The position numbers were made by a program, and so were the translations under genes. The notes under the pieces are model-generated. The model worked only from the letters and a program-made list of their open reading frames with translations. It did no database searches and was not told the DNA's origin. 64,000 nt of DNA. Source: JAVKSL01 sp039583695. GTDB lineage: Bacteria > Actinomycetota > Acidimicrobiia > Acidimicrobiales > JAJPHD01. Position 1 is the first letter of the stretch, and each line of letters starts with the position of its first letter. The stretch lies in the NCBI GenBank assembly GCA_039583695.1, contig JAVKSL010000002.1, positions 19,892 to 83,891 on the forward strand. Direction: 5' to 3'. Below are positions 26,945 to 35,675 of this stretch, piece by piece.

Positions 26945-27871
26945 GTGCACGTCACCAGACGACATGTCCAGCTGGTGCTCGGTGTCGTGTGGATCCTCGA
27001 CGGTGCCCTCCAGCTCCAGCCCGAAATGTTCTCCCGATACTTCGCCGAGCTTGTACTGGATGCCAATGCGGCAGGCCAACCTGGTTTCGTGGCCCAGCCC
27101 ATGGGATGGGTATCGGGGCTCGTCCTGGCTCACCACGCCGGCGCCGCCGCCGTCTTTGGAAGCATCCAGCTCGCCATCGGCCTGGGCCTGCTGGTGCGCA
27201 GGACGGCGCGGCCTGCCCTGGGCGCTTCGATCGTCTGGGCGCTTGGGGTCTGGTATCTGGGCCAGGGCTTGGGGGGACTGGCGAGCGGCCATGCCGCGAT
27301 CATCAGTGGCGCCCCGGGCTCAGCCCTTCTCTACGCCGTGCTGGCCGCCGCGGCCTGGCCCAGCGACGGGCAGTCGGACCTCCCGATGCGCCGTTGGGTG
27401 CTGGGCGCCTGGGCGCTGGTTTGGCTCGGAGGGATGGTACTGGACACCCTACCTTCCCAGGCCAGCGCAGATGCCCTGGCGGGATCACCGTCCGCGCTGG
27501 CGCCAAGGGCGCCGTCCTGGCTGGCCGGCTGGGACTACTCAGTGGCTCACTGGATCCGCTCCAGCGGGAACAGGCTGGTGACGGCGCTCACGGTCCTGGA
27601 AGGCCTCATAGGAGTGGTTGCTCTGATCGGCGGCTGGCCTCGCAGGCTGGCGGTCGGCGCGGGCATCAGCCTGGCTCTCGCCGACTGGGTGATCGGCCAG
27701 GGTATGGGCCAGCTCTACAGCGGGCTGGCCACTGATCCCAACACCGGTCCGTTGATCGTGCTGCTCGGAGTGGCCGTGCTCACCTGTGAAGCCCGTCAGG
27801 GGGTGTCGGGATGGACCTCGAGTGCAGCCAGGTCCCTCCCGATGCGCCTGGTGGTGCGGCGCTCGACGTAG
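26945..27871 (+). CDS. Multi-pass membrane protein of unknown function
   Basis: The GTG at 26945 is supported by GAGGAGG 7-8 bases upstream. The 308-residue protein has about seven membrane segments. It opens LVLGVVWILDGALQLQPEMF and shows GQGLGGLASGHAAIISGAPG and WVIGQGMGQLYSGLATDPNT, small-residue repeats suggesting an internal duplication. It resembles DoxX-type or similar small-molecule membrane families but no confident match is made. Its last 76 bp overlap the 3' end of the convergent DUF3817 gene, so its extreme C-terminus may be mis-called. Confidence 0.7.
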   Translation: MHVTRRHVQLVLGVVWILDGALQLQPEMFSRYFAELVLDANAAGQPGFVAQPMGWVSGLVLAHHAGAAAVFGSIQLAIGLGLLVRRTARPALGASIVWALGVWYLGQGLGGLASGHAAIISGAPGSALLYAVLAAAAWPSDGQSDLPMRRWVLGAWALVWLGGMVLDTLPSQASADALAGSPSALAPRAPSWLAGWDYSVAHWIRSSGNRLVTALTVLEGLIGVVALIGGWPRRLAVGAGISLALADWVIGQGMGQLYSGLATDPNTGPLIVLLGVAVLTCEARQGVSGWTSSAARSLPMRLVVRRST

Positions 27872-28119
27872 AAGGCCAGGAAGGGGACGAACCCGGCCAG
27901 CACCATCGCCACCAGCTGCCAGAAGGTAAAGTGCGCCTTGCGATACAGCCCGTAGGCGGCGAGCAGGTAGACCATGTAGAGGATCCCGTGGATCACTCCC
28001 ACGACGTTGACCAGCCCCGGATGGCCCAGCAGCTGGAGGGGTACGCCCGCAAAGACCAGGACGATCAAGAAGGTCCCCACGACATAGGCCATGATGCGGT
28101 AGCGCAGGAGGGCTTTCAC
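27796..28119 (-). CDS. DUF3817-like small membrane protein
   Basis: The 107-residue product has three membrane segments and the DUF3817 pattern LLRYRIMAYVVGTFLIVLVF, VGVIHGILYMVYLLAAYGLY and a final FVPFLAFYVERR. The GTG at 28119 overlaps the upstream stop (GTGA). DUF3817 proteins are integral membrane proteins of unknown role, common in actinobacteria. The 3' end overlaps the convergent gene by 76 bp. Confidence 0.8.
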   Translation of the reverse strand: MKALLRYRIMAYVVGTFLIVLVFAGVPLQLLGHPGLVNVVGVIHGILYMVYLLAAYGLYRKAHFTFWQLVAMVLAGFVPFLAFYVERRTTRRIGRDLAALEVHPDTP

Positions 28120-28505
28120 TGGCGATGAAGGCTCTTGCGCCTGTCGCTGGCAGCCAGCGCGGCCAGGTAGTCGTTGTACGCCGCCAAGCGCTCGTCCTCG
28201 AGCTCCGGGCGCCTTACCATCGAGGTGCGAGGAGCCGAGGCGGGCCCGGACGCTGCGGCCACCGTGCGAGCCCGGCGCAACGCCCGTGCCCCGACGGTCT
28301 CGGGGTCGTCAACTATCAGATGGAACCACACGACCACTCCGAGCACTGCAAACACCGGCCACTCGATGCTATAGACCCAGGCCAGATGCAGGCCCGAAAG
28401 GGCCACGTTCACCTGCCAGATACCGGCGATGATGCACCCGGGTGCCCAGATGAGCACGGCCAGGTGCAACAAGATGGCCCTCCGGTTGAACCACTTTGCC
28501 AGCAC
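28116..28505 (-). CDS. Small membrane protein of unknown function
   Basis: A GTG at 28505 gives 129 residues beginning VLAKWFNRRAILLHLAVLIW. Two membrane helices are followed by a charged cytoplasmic tail ending in NDYLAALAASDRRK. Longer frames extend into the NUDIX gene region and lack support. It is coupled to the DUF3817 gene by a 4-bp overlap, suggesting a shared role. No family name can be assigned. Confidence 0.65.
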   Translation of the reverse strand: MLAKWFNRRAILLHLAVLIWAPGCIIAGIWQVNVALSGLHLAWVYSIEWPVFAVLGVVVWFHLIVDDPETVGARALRRARTVAAASGPASAPRTSMVRRPELEDERLAAYNDYLAALAASDRRKSLHRQ

Positions 28506-28584
28506 ATCACAGATCGTACCGGCGCACTCGCCAAGGCTCCACGCGGTCGGGCACGGCAATGCAGGATACCCTTCGTACAGGCCC

Positions 28585-29280
28585 TTAGGGCAGGTCCCGA
28601 GACCTGGTTCGCCAGGGCGGGTGACGGGGCGAGTCGAAAAGGACCTCCACCCGCTCACCGCGGAGGGCCGCGAAGGCATGCGCGCTCCACTGCGAGGCAC
28701 CGATCAATGGGGAGGGCAGCTCCCCCTCTCCAAACCAGCCTACGTCGATACACTCCAGGGGGTGGGCGGCCAGCTCCCCGCCGATCGCCCGGCACTGGAA
28801 CACCAGCGAGTACAGGGGGATCCGGTGGAAGCCCTGACGAAGGCCATCGAGGACTGCGATCACCCGGAGCGGCTCGACGTCGATACCCGTCTCCTCCTTG
28901 ACCTCCTTGACCACCACCTCGGACGGCGAGTAGCCCACATCCGCCCAGCCAGTCGGGTACAGCCACGACCCCGAGTCAGCGCGCCGGACCAGCAACATCT
29001 CGTGGCTCTCGTTGCCCACCACCGCCCCGACAGCCACCTTCGGGGTGACATAGCCCGCAACCCCCTCCCCTACCGCCTCCAGCCAGCCGTGCACCAGCGT
29101 CGAAGCATCGGCCTCTGGTTGACCCGCTGCGACCTGGATGTCAGCTGCTACTTTGAGGACCTCCTCGAAGCGCTCCCGCTCGTACAGGCTGCAGGTGAAA
29201 CCAATGCCCGTCCGAGCGATGGCCGCGAGCGTCTCGCTCCAGCGAACCATGTCCAGCGCTGTGCTCGGCGTGTCCTCCAC
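28585..29280 (-). CDS. NUDIX hydrolase with N-terminal helical domain
   Basis: The GTG at 29280 (AGGA close upstream) gives 231 residues; an ATG at 29364 is the longer alternative. About 85 N-terminal residues (SETLAAIARTGIGFTCSLYE) form the helical domain found in one group of NUDIX hydrolases. The NUDIX box is ADVGYSPSEVVVKEVKEETG, with Lys in place of the usual Arg in the REUxEE core. Substrates of this group are nucleoside-diphosphate derivatives such as ADP-ribose; the exact one cannot be told. Confidence 0.78.
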   Translation of the reverse strand: MEDTPSTALDMVRWSETLAAIARTGIGFTCSLYERERFEEVLKVAADIQVAAGQPEADASTLVHGWLEAVGEGVAGYVTPKVAVGAVVGNESHEMLLVRRADSGSWLYPTGWADVGYSPSEVVVKEVKEETGIDVEPLRVIAVLDGLRQGFHRIPLYSLVFQCRAIGGELAAHPLECIDVGWFGEGELPSPLIGASQWSAHAFAALRGERVEVLFDSPRHPPWRTRSRDLP

Positions 29281-29353
29281 CGTCCTGACCCTACCGCCAC
29301 ACACGGCCCCCCGCCCGCCAGCTGACAACGCTGGCGCCAGGTCATCTGGCAAC

Positions 29354-29539
29354 ATGAGTCGCATGGCCGTGAACGAAGATTGTCGCCATTACATCATGCA
29401 GACGGTTGGCAGCGGGAGCGAGAGAATCGAGCGATGCCGGATGGAAGCCAATGAGACCCTCCCTTTTGCCTGCCCCGAGGGTTGCCTGTTCTACGAGAGC
29501 CGTGGAGTCTCCAACGCTGGGTGGGTCCAGCCGTCCTGA
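29354..29539 (+). CDS. Small cysteine-containing conserved protein
   Basis: An ATG at 29354 (or 29363) gives 61 or 58 residues. Four Cys are present: one near the start (EDCRHYIM), one in ERCRMEAN, and a CPEGC pair before LFYESRGVSNAGW. The spacing suggests a small metal-binding or Fe-S fold. The gene is divergent from the NUDIX gene with about 74 bp between the starts. Compact, ordered sequence without low complexity argues that it is real, but the function is unknown. Confidence 0.6.
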   Translation: MSRMAVNEDCRHYIMQTVGSGSERIERCRMEANETLPFACPEGCLFYESRGVSNAGWVQPS

Positions 29540-29573
29540 GGGGGGCTGGACCTGCGCTCGGCGCCATATACCG

Positions 29574-30581
29574 TCAGGGCTCCCCCGGGATCAGGGGCAG
29601 CTCACGCACCTGGGCCGGCACCGACCCCGCTTCCCAGCGCAGGGTCAGCTCGGCGGGGGGAGACACCTCGCGACGCACGTAGGCCATGGCAACCAGCGCT
29701 TCCAGGCCCGGCGAGCTGGCGACGGAGGTGAGCTCCCCAACGACCTTCTCCCCGCTCGCCAGCTGGGCCCCGCCGGCGGGCCACTCGCCAATGTCCGCCA
29801 GCAAACTCCAGGCCACCACGACCCCCCGCAGCCGCCGGGGTACCTTGTTCCCCCTCGAGTCCAGCCTGGCCACCAGCTCCTGGCCGGTGTAGCAGCCCTT
29901 TGTGAAGCTCACCGAGGCCTCCACCAGGCCGGCCTCTGCGGGGATGGTCCGCTCGCCCAGCTCGGAGCCCATCGCCGGCACCCCCGCCTCCACCCGCAGG
30001 GTCCTGAGGGAGTCAGGTCCGCACAACCGGGCGCCAGGAGGCACCGTGACCGACGGACCCAGCAGATCCACCGCCACGACGCCGGGCCAGAAGGCTGGCA
30101 CCGAACATCCTCCAACTATTTCCGGGATCGGGACCGCATCAGGATCCGGGACCGGGGGCAGGGGGGCCGCCTCCGAGACCGCCTCCGAGACCGCCTCCGA
30201 GAGCTGCTTCACAGCACCAGGGCCTCGCAAGGCCAGGCAGCGCCAGCCGTCCAGGACACTCATCTCCACCTTGGAGCGCAACCGGAACCTGCCCAGCCGC
30301 GCCACGACCGCCTCTCCCCATCCGCCGTCCACGTCGGCTAGGAATTCATCCGGGCCCACCCGGGTCACCCGCAGCCAGGCGTCCACCTTGCCCTGGGGCG
30401 ACAGGAGCAGCGAGGGAGCGGACCCACCCACCGCCAGAGCCGCGATGTCCTGGCTGAGCTGACCCTGCAGGTAACCACGCGAGTCAGGGCCCGTGACCCG
30501 GACCACGTCACGATCCACCCACACCGCCCCCAGCCCATGCCGCAGCGCGTCGTAGTCGGCGGCTAGCTCAGCCGAGCTCAC
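29574..30581 (-). CDS. ygfZ: YgfZ/GcvT-like folate-binding protein
   Basis: The GTG at 30581 overlaps the trpE stop. The 335-residue protein has the GcvT-like fold and the YgfZ signature KGCYTGQELVARLDSRGNKV, with the Cys used in Fe-S maintenance. The N-terminus contains DVVRVTGPDSRGYLQGQLSQ. A 12-bp repeat around 30170-30203 encodes three SEAV-like copies in a variable loop. YgfZ proteins use tetrahydrofolate to support Fe-S cluster enzymes. It is the last gene of the his-trpE operon. Confidence 0.88.
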   Translation of the reverse strand: MSSAELAADYDALRHGLGAVWVDRDVVRVTGPDSRGYLQGQLSQDIAALAVGGSAPSLLLSPQGKVDAWLRVTRVGPDEFLADVDGGWGEAVVARLGRFRLRSKVEMSVLDGWRCLALRGPGAVKQLSEAVSEAVSEAAPLPPVPDPDAVPIPEIVGGCSVPAFWPGVVAVDLLGPSVTVPPGARLCGPDSLRTLRVEAGVPAMGSELGERTIPAEAGLVEASVSFTKGCYTGQELVARLDSRGNKVPRRLRGVVVAWSLLADIGEWPAGGAQLASGEKVVGELTSVASSPGLEALVAMAYVRREVSPPAELTLRWEAGSVPAQVRELPLIPGEP

Positions 30582-32113
30582 GCCAGGCACCTCCGGGCCG
30601 CGCTCATCCGGCGGGCCGCCGGTACTGCGGCCAGCAGCGCCGCGGCCTTGCTGGCGCACTCGGCGTCCTCGGCGATCGGATCGCTGTCCGCCACGATCCC
30701 CGCCCCGGCCTGAACCGACGCGCGCCCGTCAGGGCCAACCAGCATGGTCCGGATGGCAATCGCCGTGTCCAGGTTCCCCGAGAAGTCCAAGTACCCCACG
30801 ACACCAGCGTACGGTCCCCGCTTGGTGGGCTCCAGGGAGTCGATGATCTCCATGGCCCTGACCTTGGGGGCGCCGGAGACTGTCCCCGCCGGCAGGGTGG
30901 CCCGCAGCACGTCGACCGGCCCCAGCCCCGGCCGGAGCGAGCCTGAGACCTGCGAGGTCATGTGCATCACGTGGCTGTAACGCTCCAGGCTCATCATCTC
31001 GTCCACCGACTCGGTGCCGTAGCTGACCACCCGGCCCACGTCGTTGCGGGCCAGGTCCACCAGCATCACGTGCTCGGCGCACTCCTTGGGGTGCTCGACC
31101 AGCTCGGCCCCGAGAAGGGCATCCTCCGCAGGCGTCGAGCCCCGCCGCCGGGTCCCCGCGATCGGGCGCGAGACCACCCGCCCGTCGAGCAGCCGGACCA
31201 TCGGCTCGGGCGAGGACCCCACGACGCTCAAAGCGGGGTGCCGCAGGAAATACATGTACGGGCTGGGGTTCACCTGGCGAAGCACCCGGTAGACGTCGAA
31301 CGGCTCGGCATCCAGCTCCAGGTCGAATCGCTGCGACAGGACCACCTGGAAGATGTCCCCGGCCAGGATGTGCTCCCTGGCCACCTCGACCGCCGCGCAG
31401 TAGGTGGCCGACGACATGGTCCGGCGCACGACTGGCGGCGCCTCCCCGGCCACCGGCGGGCCGACCAGGGCGGCCAGCCCGGGCGGAAGCGGCGACGCCA
31501 GCGAGGACTCCATCTCGTCCAACCGCTCCCCCGCCGCTTCCCACGCGGCCTCCAGCTCCGCCCGCCCCCAGCCCGGCTCCACCACCACGTTGTCGATCAG
31601 CACCACCCGCTGGCGCCAGCAGTCGAATGCCGCCAGCTGGCCGATCACCGAGATCACCGCGTCGGGGTAGCCCTGGTCGTCGGCCGGGACCGAGACCAGG
31701 CGCTCCACCTCGCGCACCACGTCGTACCCCAGGTAGCCGACCAGGCCCCCGTGCAGCGGCGGCAGCTCGGCCAGGACCGGCGAGCGGTAAGCCTCGAGCA
31801 TCCCCTCGATCGCAGCGAGCACCCCGCCTTCCAGCAACACCGAGGTCGCCAGCCGCCCCTCCACCGAGATGCGCCCACCAGCGGCGACGAGGGTGGCCAC
31901 TGGCTGGCGCCCCACCCAGGAGTAACGCCCCCAATGCTCGCCCCCTTCCACCGACTCCAGCAAGAAACCAGGGCCGTCGCCCACCAGGCCGAGGAACGCC
32001 GAGACCGGTGTGATGGTGTCGGCGAGCAGCTCCCGCCATACTGGGACCACACTCGCGGAGGCGGCGAGGGAGCAGAACACCTCGAGAGTGGGCACGGAGG
32101 CCGGGGCGGGCAA
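30578..32113 (-). CDS. trpE: Anthranilate synthase component I
   Basis: A TTG at 32113 gives 511 residues; GTG 32095 is an alternative. The chorismate-binding domain is clear: IFQVVLSQRFDLELDAEPFD, PSPYMYFLRHP, GSSPEPMVRL, RPIAGTRRRG, EHVMLVDLARNDVGRV and LPAGTVSGAPKVRAMEIIDS. The enzyme converts chorismate to anthranilate with the glutaminase TrpG, which is not in the window. It lies between hisI and ygfZ, linking tryptophan to the histidine operon. Confidence 0.93.
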   Translation of the reverse strand: MPAPASVPTLEVFCSLAASASVVPVWRELLADTITPVSAFLGLVGDGPGFLLESVEGGEHWGRYSWVGRQPVATLVAAGGRISVEGRLATSVLLEGGVLAAIEGMLEAYRSPVLAELPPLHGGLVGYLGYDVVREVERLVSVPADDQGYPDAVISVIGQLAAFDCWRQRVVLIDNVVVEPGWGRAELEAAWEAAGERLDEMESSLASPLPPGLAALVGPPVAGEAPPVVRRTMSSATYCAAVEVAREHILAGDIFQVVLSQRFDLELDAEPFDVYRVLRQVNPSPYMYFLRHPALSVVGSSPEPMVRLLDGRVVSRPIAGTRRRGSTPAEDALLGAELVEHPKECAEHVMLVDLARNDVGRVVSYGTESVDEMMSLERYSHVMHMTSQVSGSLRPGLGPVDVLRATLPAGTVSGAPKVRAMEIIDSLEPTKRGPYAGVVGYLDFSGNLDTAIAIRTMLVGPDGRASVQAGAGIVADSDPIAEDAECASKAAALLAAVPAARRMSAARRCLA

Positions 32114-32117
32114 GGCT

Positions 32118-32498
32118 CTATTTCTCAGGGTGACCCAGGGCGCGTGAGAAGCAAGTGGGATCACCGGTGTGGCACGCGCCCCGCCCCTCCTGGTCGACGA
32201 CCAGCAGGACCGTATCGCCGTCGCAGTCCAGATAGGCCCGCCGGACCCACTGGCGGTCGCCCGAGGTCTCACCCTTGCACCACATCTCGGCGCGGCTGCG
32301 GCTCCAGAACCAGCTACGCCCGGTCGCCAACGTCCGGCGCAGCGCCAGCTCGTTCATCCAGGCCAGCATCAGCACCGCCCCGCTCGTGGCCTCCTGGACC
32401 ACCGCCGGCACCAGGCCGTCGCGGTTGTAATGCACCAAAGGAATGATGCTCTCGTCCGCCACCAGCGGGGTGGCCACGAACCCACCGTGCTCGGTCAC
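32118..32498 (-). CDS. hisI: Phosphoribosyl-AMP cyclohydrolase
   Basis: The 126-residue product has the HisI core SGAVLMLAWMNELALRRTL, WCKGETSGDRQWVRRAYLDC and GACHTGDPTCF with the zinc-binding Cys residues. It opens the adenine ring of phosphoribosyl-AMP in histidine synthesis and is the stand-alone form without a HisE domain. The GTG start overlaps the groES-like stop. Confidence 0.93.
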   Translation of the reverse strand: MTEHGGFVATPLVADESIIPLVHYNRDGLVPAVVQEATSGAVLMLAWMNELALRRTLATGRSWFWSRSRAEMWCKGETSGDRQWVRRAYLDCDGDTVLLVVDQEGRGACHTGDPTCFSRALGHPEK

Positions 32499-32821
32499 AG
32501 GTACAGCCCGGTGCCGCCGTCGATGCGCTCGCTGGCCACGGCGTGGATGTCGCGCTCTCGCAGCATCAAGTAGTCCTCGCCGCGCACTTCGACCTCGAAG
32601 CGGTCCTCGGGGCTGAACAACACGTTGTCCCCCGGCGCCACCGTGCGCACGTTGGGCCCCACTGCCACCGCCTCAGCCCAGACCAGGCGCTTGGAGACCT
32701 GCGCGGTCGCGGGTATGAGGATTCCGGAGCGTGAGCGGCGCTCGCCCTCGGAGTCGGGGATCTGGACCAGCACACGGTCGGCCAACACTGTGATCGGTTG
32801 CTTGGCGTCGGGCGAGGGCAT
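32495..32821 (-). CDS. GroES-like co-chaperonin inside the histidine operon
   Basis: The 108-residue product has the Cpn10 fold: ITVLADRVLVQIPDSEGERR, the mobile-loop region RSRSGILIPATAQ, AVGPNVRTVAPGDNVLFSPE and GEDYLMLRERDIHAV. GroES caps GroEL folding chambers. No groEL is nearby; the gene is wedged between hisF and hisI with a 4-bp overlap at its 3' end and 6 bp at its 5' end. The mobile loop carries GILIP-like residues, so GroEL binding is plausible, but the divergent sequence suggests a paralogue. Confidence 0.85.
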   Translation of the reverse strand: MPSPDAKQPITVLADRVLVQIPDSEGERRSRSGILIPATAQVSKRLVWAEAVAVGPNVRTVAPGDNVLFSPEDRFEVEVRGEDYLMLRERDIHAVASERIDGGTGLYL

Positions 32822-32827
32822 GACCCT

Positions 32828-33589
32828 TCAGGGTAGTGGCCTTACCGTTACGCCGGCGGCGGCGAGGTGGGCCTTGGCTTCGGCAACCGTGTGGGTGCCG
32901 TAGTGGAAGATAGAAGCGGCCAGGACTGCGTCAGCTTTGCCCTCCACAGCGCCCGCCACCAGGTCGTCGAGGCTGCCCACACCGCCGCTGGCAATCAGGG
33001 GGATGGTCGTGGAATCCGCGACGGCCCGGGTGAGCTCGAGGTCGAAGCCGTCCTTGGTGCCATCGCGGTCCATGGAGGTGACCAGCAGCTCGCCGGCGCC
33101 GAGCCGCTGGCATTCGCGCGCCCAGGCAAGGACGTCCCTGCCGGTGGGGGTGCGCCCTCCGTGGGTATAGACCTCCCAGCCTCCGGCCCGTCGCTTGGCA
33201 TCGATCGCCACCACGACGCACTGGGCGCCGAACTCCGCTGCCAGCTCGGCGACCAGCTCCGGGCGGGTGACTGCGCTGGTGTTGAGCGCGACCTTGTCCG
33301 CTCCGGCTCGCAGCAGCCGCCGGCCGTCGCTCACGGTACGCACCCCCCCGCCCACTGTGAGGGGGATGAACACCTGGTCGGCGGTGCGGGTCACCACGTC
33401 CACCATCGTGTCGCGCCCATGAGCCGACGCGGTGATGTCCAAGAAGACCACCTCGTCCGCGCCCTCGGCATCGTAGCGGGCGGCCAGCTCGGTGGGATCC
33501 CCCGCGTCACGCAGGCAGACGAAGTTGACCCCCTTCACCACCCGGCCGTCATGGACGTCCAGGCAGGGGATCACTCGGACGCTTCGCAC
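32828..33589 (-). CDS. hisF: Imidazole glycerol phosphate synthase cyclase subunit
   Basis: A GTG at 33589 gives 253 residues beginning VRSVRVIPCLDVHDGRVVKG; GTG 33574, overlapping the hisA stop, is a shorter option. Catalytic Asp residues are in IPCLDVHDG and VVVAIDAKR. Other family motifs are LTVGGGVRTV and LLVTSMDRDGTKDGFDLELT. Together with HisH it forms the imidazole ring. Longer frames to 33817 lie within hisA. Confidence 0.93.
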   Translation of the reverse strand: MRSVRVIPCLDVHDGRVVKGVNFVCLRDAGDPTELAARYDAEGADEVVFLDITASAHGRDTMVDVVTRTADQVFIPLTVGGGVRTVSDGRRLLRAGADKVALNTSAVTRPELVAELAAEFGAQCVVVAIDAKRRAGGWEVYTHGGRTPTGRDVLAWARECQRLGAGELLVTSMDRDGTKDGFDLELTRAVADSTTIPLIASGGVGSLDDLVAGAVEGKADAVLAASIFHYGTHTVAEAKAHLAAAGVTVRPLP

Positions 33590-34377
33590 GCCTTGAGCGC
33601 CTCGGCCAGGCTCAGCTTGTGCTCCCGCAGGGCCATCCCCACGATCACCCCCGCAATGCGACGCCCGGGTCCTCCCAGATGCCTCAGCGCCACCAGATCC
33701 TCCACACCCGACACCCCTCCGGAGGCGACCACCTCCATCTGGGTGGCATCGAGGAGCGCAGAGAGCCCCGGCAGGTCCGGGCCGGTGAGCATCCCATCGC
33801 GTCCCACGTCGGTGCACATCACCGCGGCGGCGCCCGCGTCCTCGAAGCAGGCCAGCACGTCGAGGAGCGACTCCCCCGAGACCGCTGTCCAGCCCCGCAC
33901 CGCCACCCGGGCATGGGCCAGCGACACCGCAGAGCCGCCCGCGGGCATAGGCCGGGAGACCTCGCTGCTCCCGGCCCGGCTGTAGTCGAGGGCCACGGCA
34001 ATGCGGCCGGGAAAGCGTCGGGCCAGGCGACGCACCAGACCCGGGCGCTCCACCGCGGCGGTGCCCAGGACCACCCGGGCGACGCCCAAGCCCAGGAGCG
34101 CCTCAGCTGCAGCCTCGTCTCGGATGCCGCCTCCACACTGCACGAACACTCCCTTATCCGCTACCTTGGCGCAGATTGCAGCCACAACTTCTCGATTGAC
34201 CGGCTCGCCGGTGCGGGCCGCGTCCAGGTCGACCACGTGGAGGTGGGTGGCGCCGGAGCCGACCATCTCCTCTGCGCTGGCTACAGGGTCGCCGTAGACC
34301 CGTTCCCGGGAGAAGTCGCCCTGGATCAGGCGCACCGAGCGGCCGTCTCGCAGGTCAATGGCCGGGAAGAGGTCCAT
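33571..34377 (-). CDS. hisA: Phosphoribosyl-ProFAR isomerase (HisA/PriA)
   Basis: The 268-residue TIM barrel has the catalytic Asp in FPAIDLRDGRSVRLIQGDFS and a second Asp in VMCTDVGRDGMLTGPDL. VQCGGGIRDEAAAEALL marks the phosphate site. A roughly 15-residue insertion (SSEVSRPMPAGGSAV) is unusual. In actinobacteria HisA is often the bifunctional PriA that also does TrpF chemistry; this cannot be decided here, although trpE shares the operon. Confidence 0.9.
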   Translation of the reverse strand: MDLFPAIDLRDGRSVRLIQGDFSRERVYGDPVASAEEMVGSGATHLHVVDLDAARTGEPVNREVVAAICAKVADKGVFVQCGGGIRDEAAAEALLGLGVARVVLGTAAVERPGLVRRLARRFPGRIAVALDYSRAGSSEVSRPMPAGGSAVSLAHARVAVRGWTAVSGESLLDVLACFEDAGAAAVMCTDVGRDGMLTGPDLPGLSALLDATQMEVVASGGVSGVEDLVALRHLGGPGRRIAGVIVGMALREHKLSLAEALKACEASE

Positions 34378-34383
34378 TTGGGG

Positions 34384-35031
34384 TCAGGCCCTCGCCAGTC
34401 GGGCGGGGGGTTCGGGGTGGGTGGGAGCGCAGGTCTTGACGAAGGCGGCCAGGAGGGCCAGGCCCACCGCCCCGGACTTCTCGGGATGGAACTGGGTCCC
34501 CCAAAGCGTGCCCCTCTCGATGGCGGCAACCACCGGACCGCCGTAGTCACAGGTTGCCACGGTGTCATCGGTCATCTCCGGAGCATAGGAGTGGACAAAG
34601 TAGACCCACGGCGCGGGGGGCAGGCTGGCGGTCAGGCGGCTGGGCCTGTCCGGGTCGAGGGCGTGGAGGACGTTCCACTGCATCTGAGGTCGTTTCTCGG
34701 TGGCGGGGAGCGCCCTGCTGCGCCCCTCGAGTATGCCCAGGCCCTCCACTTCGGGGTCCTCCTCAGAGCCTTCGTAGAGGAGCTGGAGTCCCACGCAGAC
34801 CCCGAGCAGCGGCCAGCCCACGGCGACGGCATCTTGAACAACCTTGTCCAGGCCGGTTCGCGCCAGGGCGGATCGGGACGCGCCGAACGCTCCGACCCCG
34901 GGGAGGACGAAGCCGTCGGCCCCTTCGGCCTCGTCGGGACTTGTGGCAAGAGCTGCGTCTGCGCCGACTCGCTGGAGGGCACGCTGCGCCGAGCGCAGGT
35001 TGCCGATCCCGTAGTCGAGGACGGCGATCAC
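34384..35031 (-). CDS. hisH: Imidazole glycerol phosphate synthase glutaminase subunit
   Basis: The 215-residue class I glutamine amidotransferase has the nucleophile Cys in LLGVCVGLQLLYEGSEE and the His-Glu pair in LWGTQFHPEKSGAVG. It supplies ammonia to HisF. The GTG start overlaps the hisB stop by 4 bp. Confidence 0.93.
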   Translation of the reverse strand: MIAVLDYGIGNLRSAQRALQRVGADAALATSPDEAEGADGFVLPGVGAFGASRSALARTGLDKVVQDAVAVGWPLLGVCVGLQLLYEGSEEDPEVEGLGILEGRSRALPATEKRPQMQWNVLHALDPDRPSRLTASLPPAPWVYFVHSYAPEMTDDTVATCDYGGPVVAAIERGTLWGTQFHPEKSGAVGLALLAAFVKTCAPTHPEPPARLARA

Positions 35032-35675
35032 GCCAGGACGCCTTTGGTGGAGGGAATCTGCGTACCCTCGATGCGCACAGCATCTCTGAGGGCTCGGGCA
35101 ACTGCTTTGAAGCTGGCCTCGAGGATGTGGTGGGTATTACGGCCTCTTACGAGGCGGAGATGCAAGGTAATGCCGGCCGCAGTCACGAATGCCCTCCAGA
35201 ACTCCTCGGCGAGCTGAGGCTCGAACGCCGGGACGCCGAGCGGGACGGCGTCGGGCGGGAAGGACACGTCGTAGAACAGATAGGCCCGGCCGGACAGGTC
35301 CAGCGCCACCTCGATCAGTGCCTCATCGAGGGGCAGGTTGACTGAGGCGAACCGGCGAATCCCGGCCTTGTCGCCCAAGGCCTCGGCCAGCGCTTCGCCC
35401 AGCACGATCCCCACGTCCTCGACGGTGTGATGGGAATCGACCGCCAGATCACCCTTCGCTGCCAGCTCCAGGTCCATGGCAGCGTGGCGGCCCAGCTGCG
35501 AGACCATGTGATCGAAGAAGGGGAGCCCGGTGTCGACAAGTGGTATCCCGCTGCCGTTGCCGTCGAGCGCCAGGCTGGCCTCGATGGTCGTCTCCCTGGT
35601 GTGGCGAGAGCGGGTCGCCCGGCGGGCGGTGGGTGGGTGGCGCGTGGCCGGGCCGCCGGGCGTGGCGTCACTCAT
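35028..35675 (-). CDS. hisB: Imidazoleglycerol-phosphate dehydratase
   Basis: The ATG at 35675 gives 215 residues. Metal-binding His motifs are GLPFFDHMVSQLGRHAAMDL, AVDSHHTVEDVGIVLGEAL and GRNTHHILEASFKAVARAL. It is the stand-alone dehydratase, with histidinol phosphatase encoded elsewhere. An upstream extension to 35696 lies in hisC. Confidence 0.93.
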   Translation of the reverse strand: MSDATPGGPATRHPPTARRATRSRHTRETTIEASLALDGNGSGIPLVDTGLPFFDHMVSQLGRHAAMDLELAAKGDLAVDSHHTVEDVGIVLGEALAEALGDKAGIRRFASVNLPLDEALIEVALDLSGRAYLFYDVSFPPDAVPLGVPAFEPQLAEEFWRAFVTAAGITLHLRLVRGRNTHHILEASFKAVARALRDAVRIEGTQIPSTKGVLA

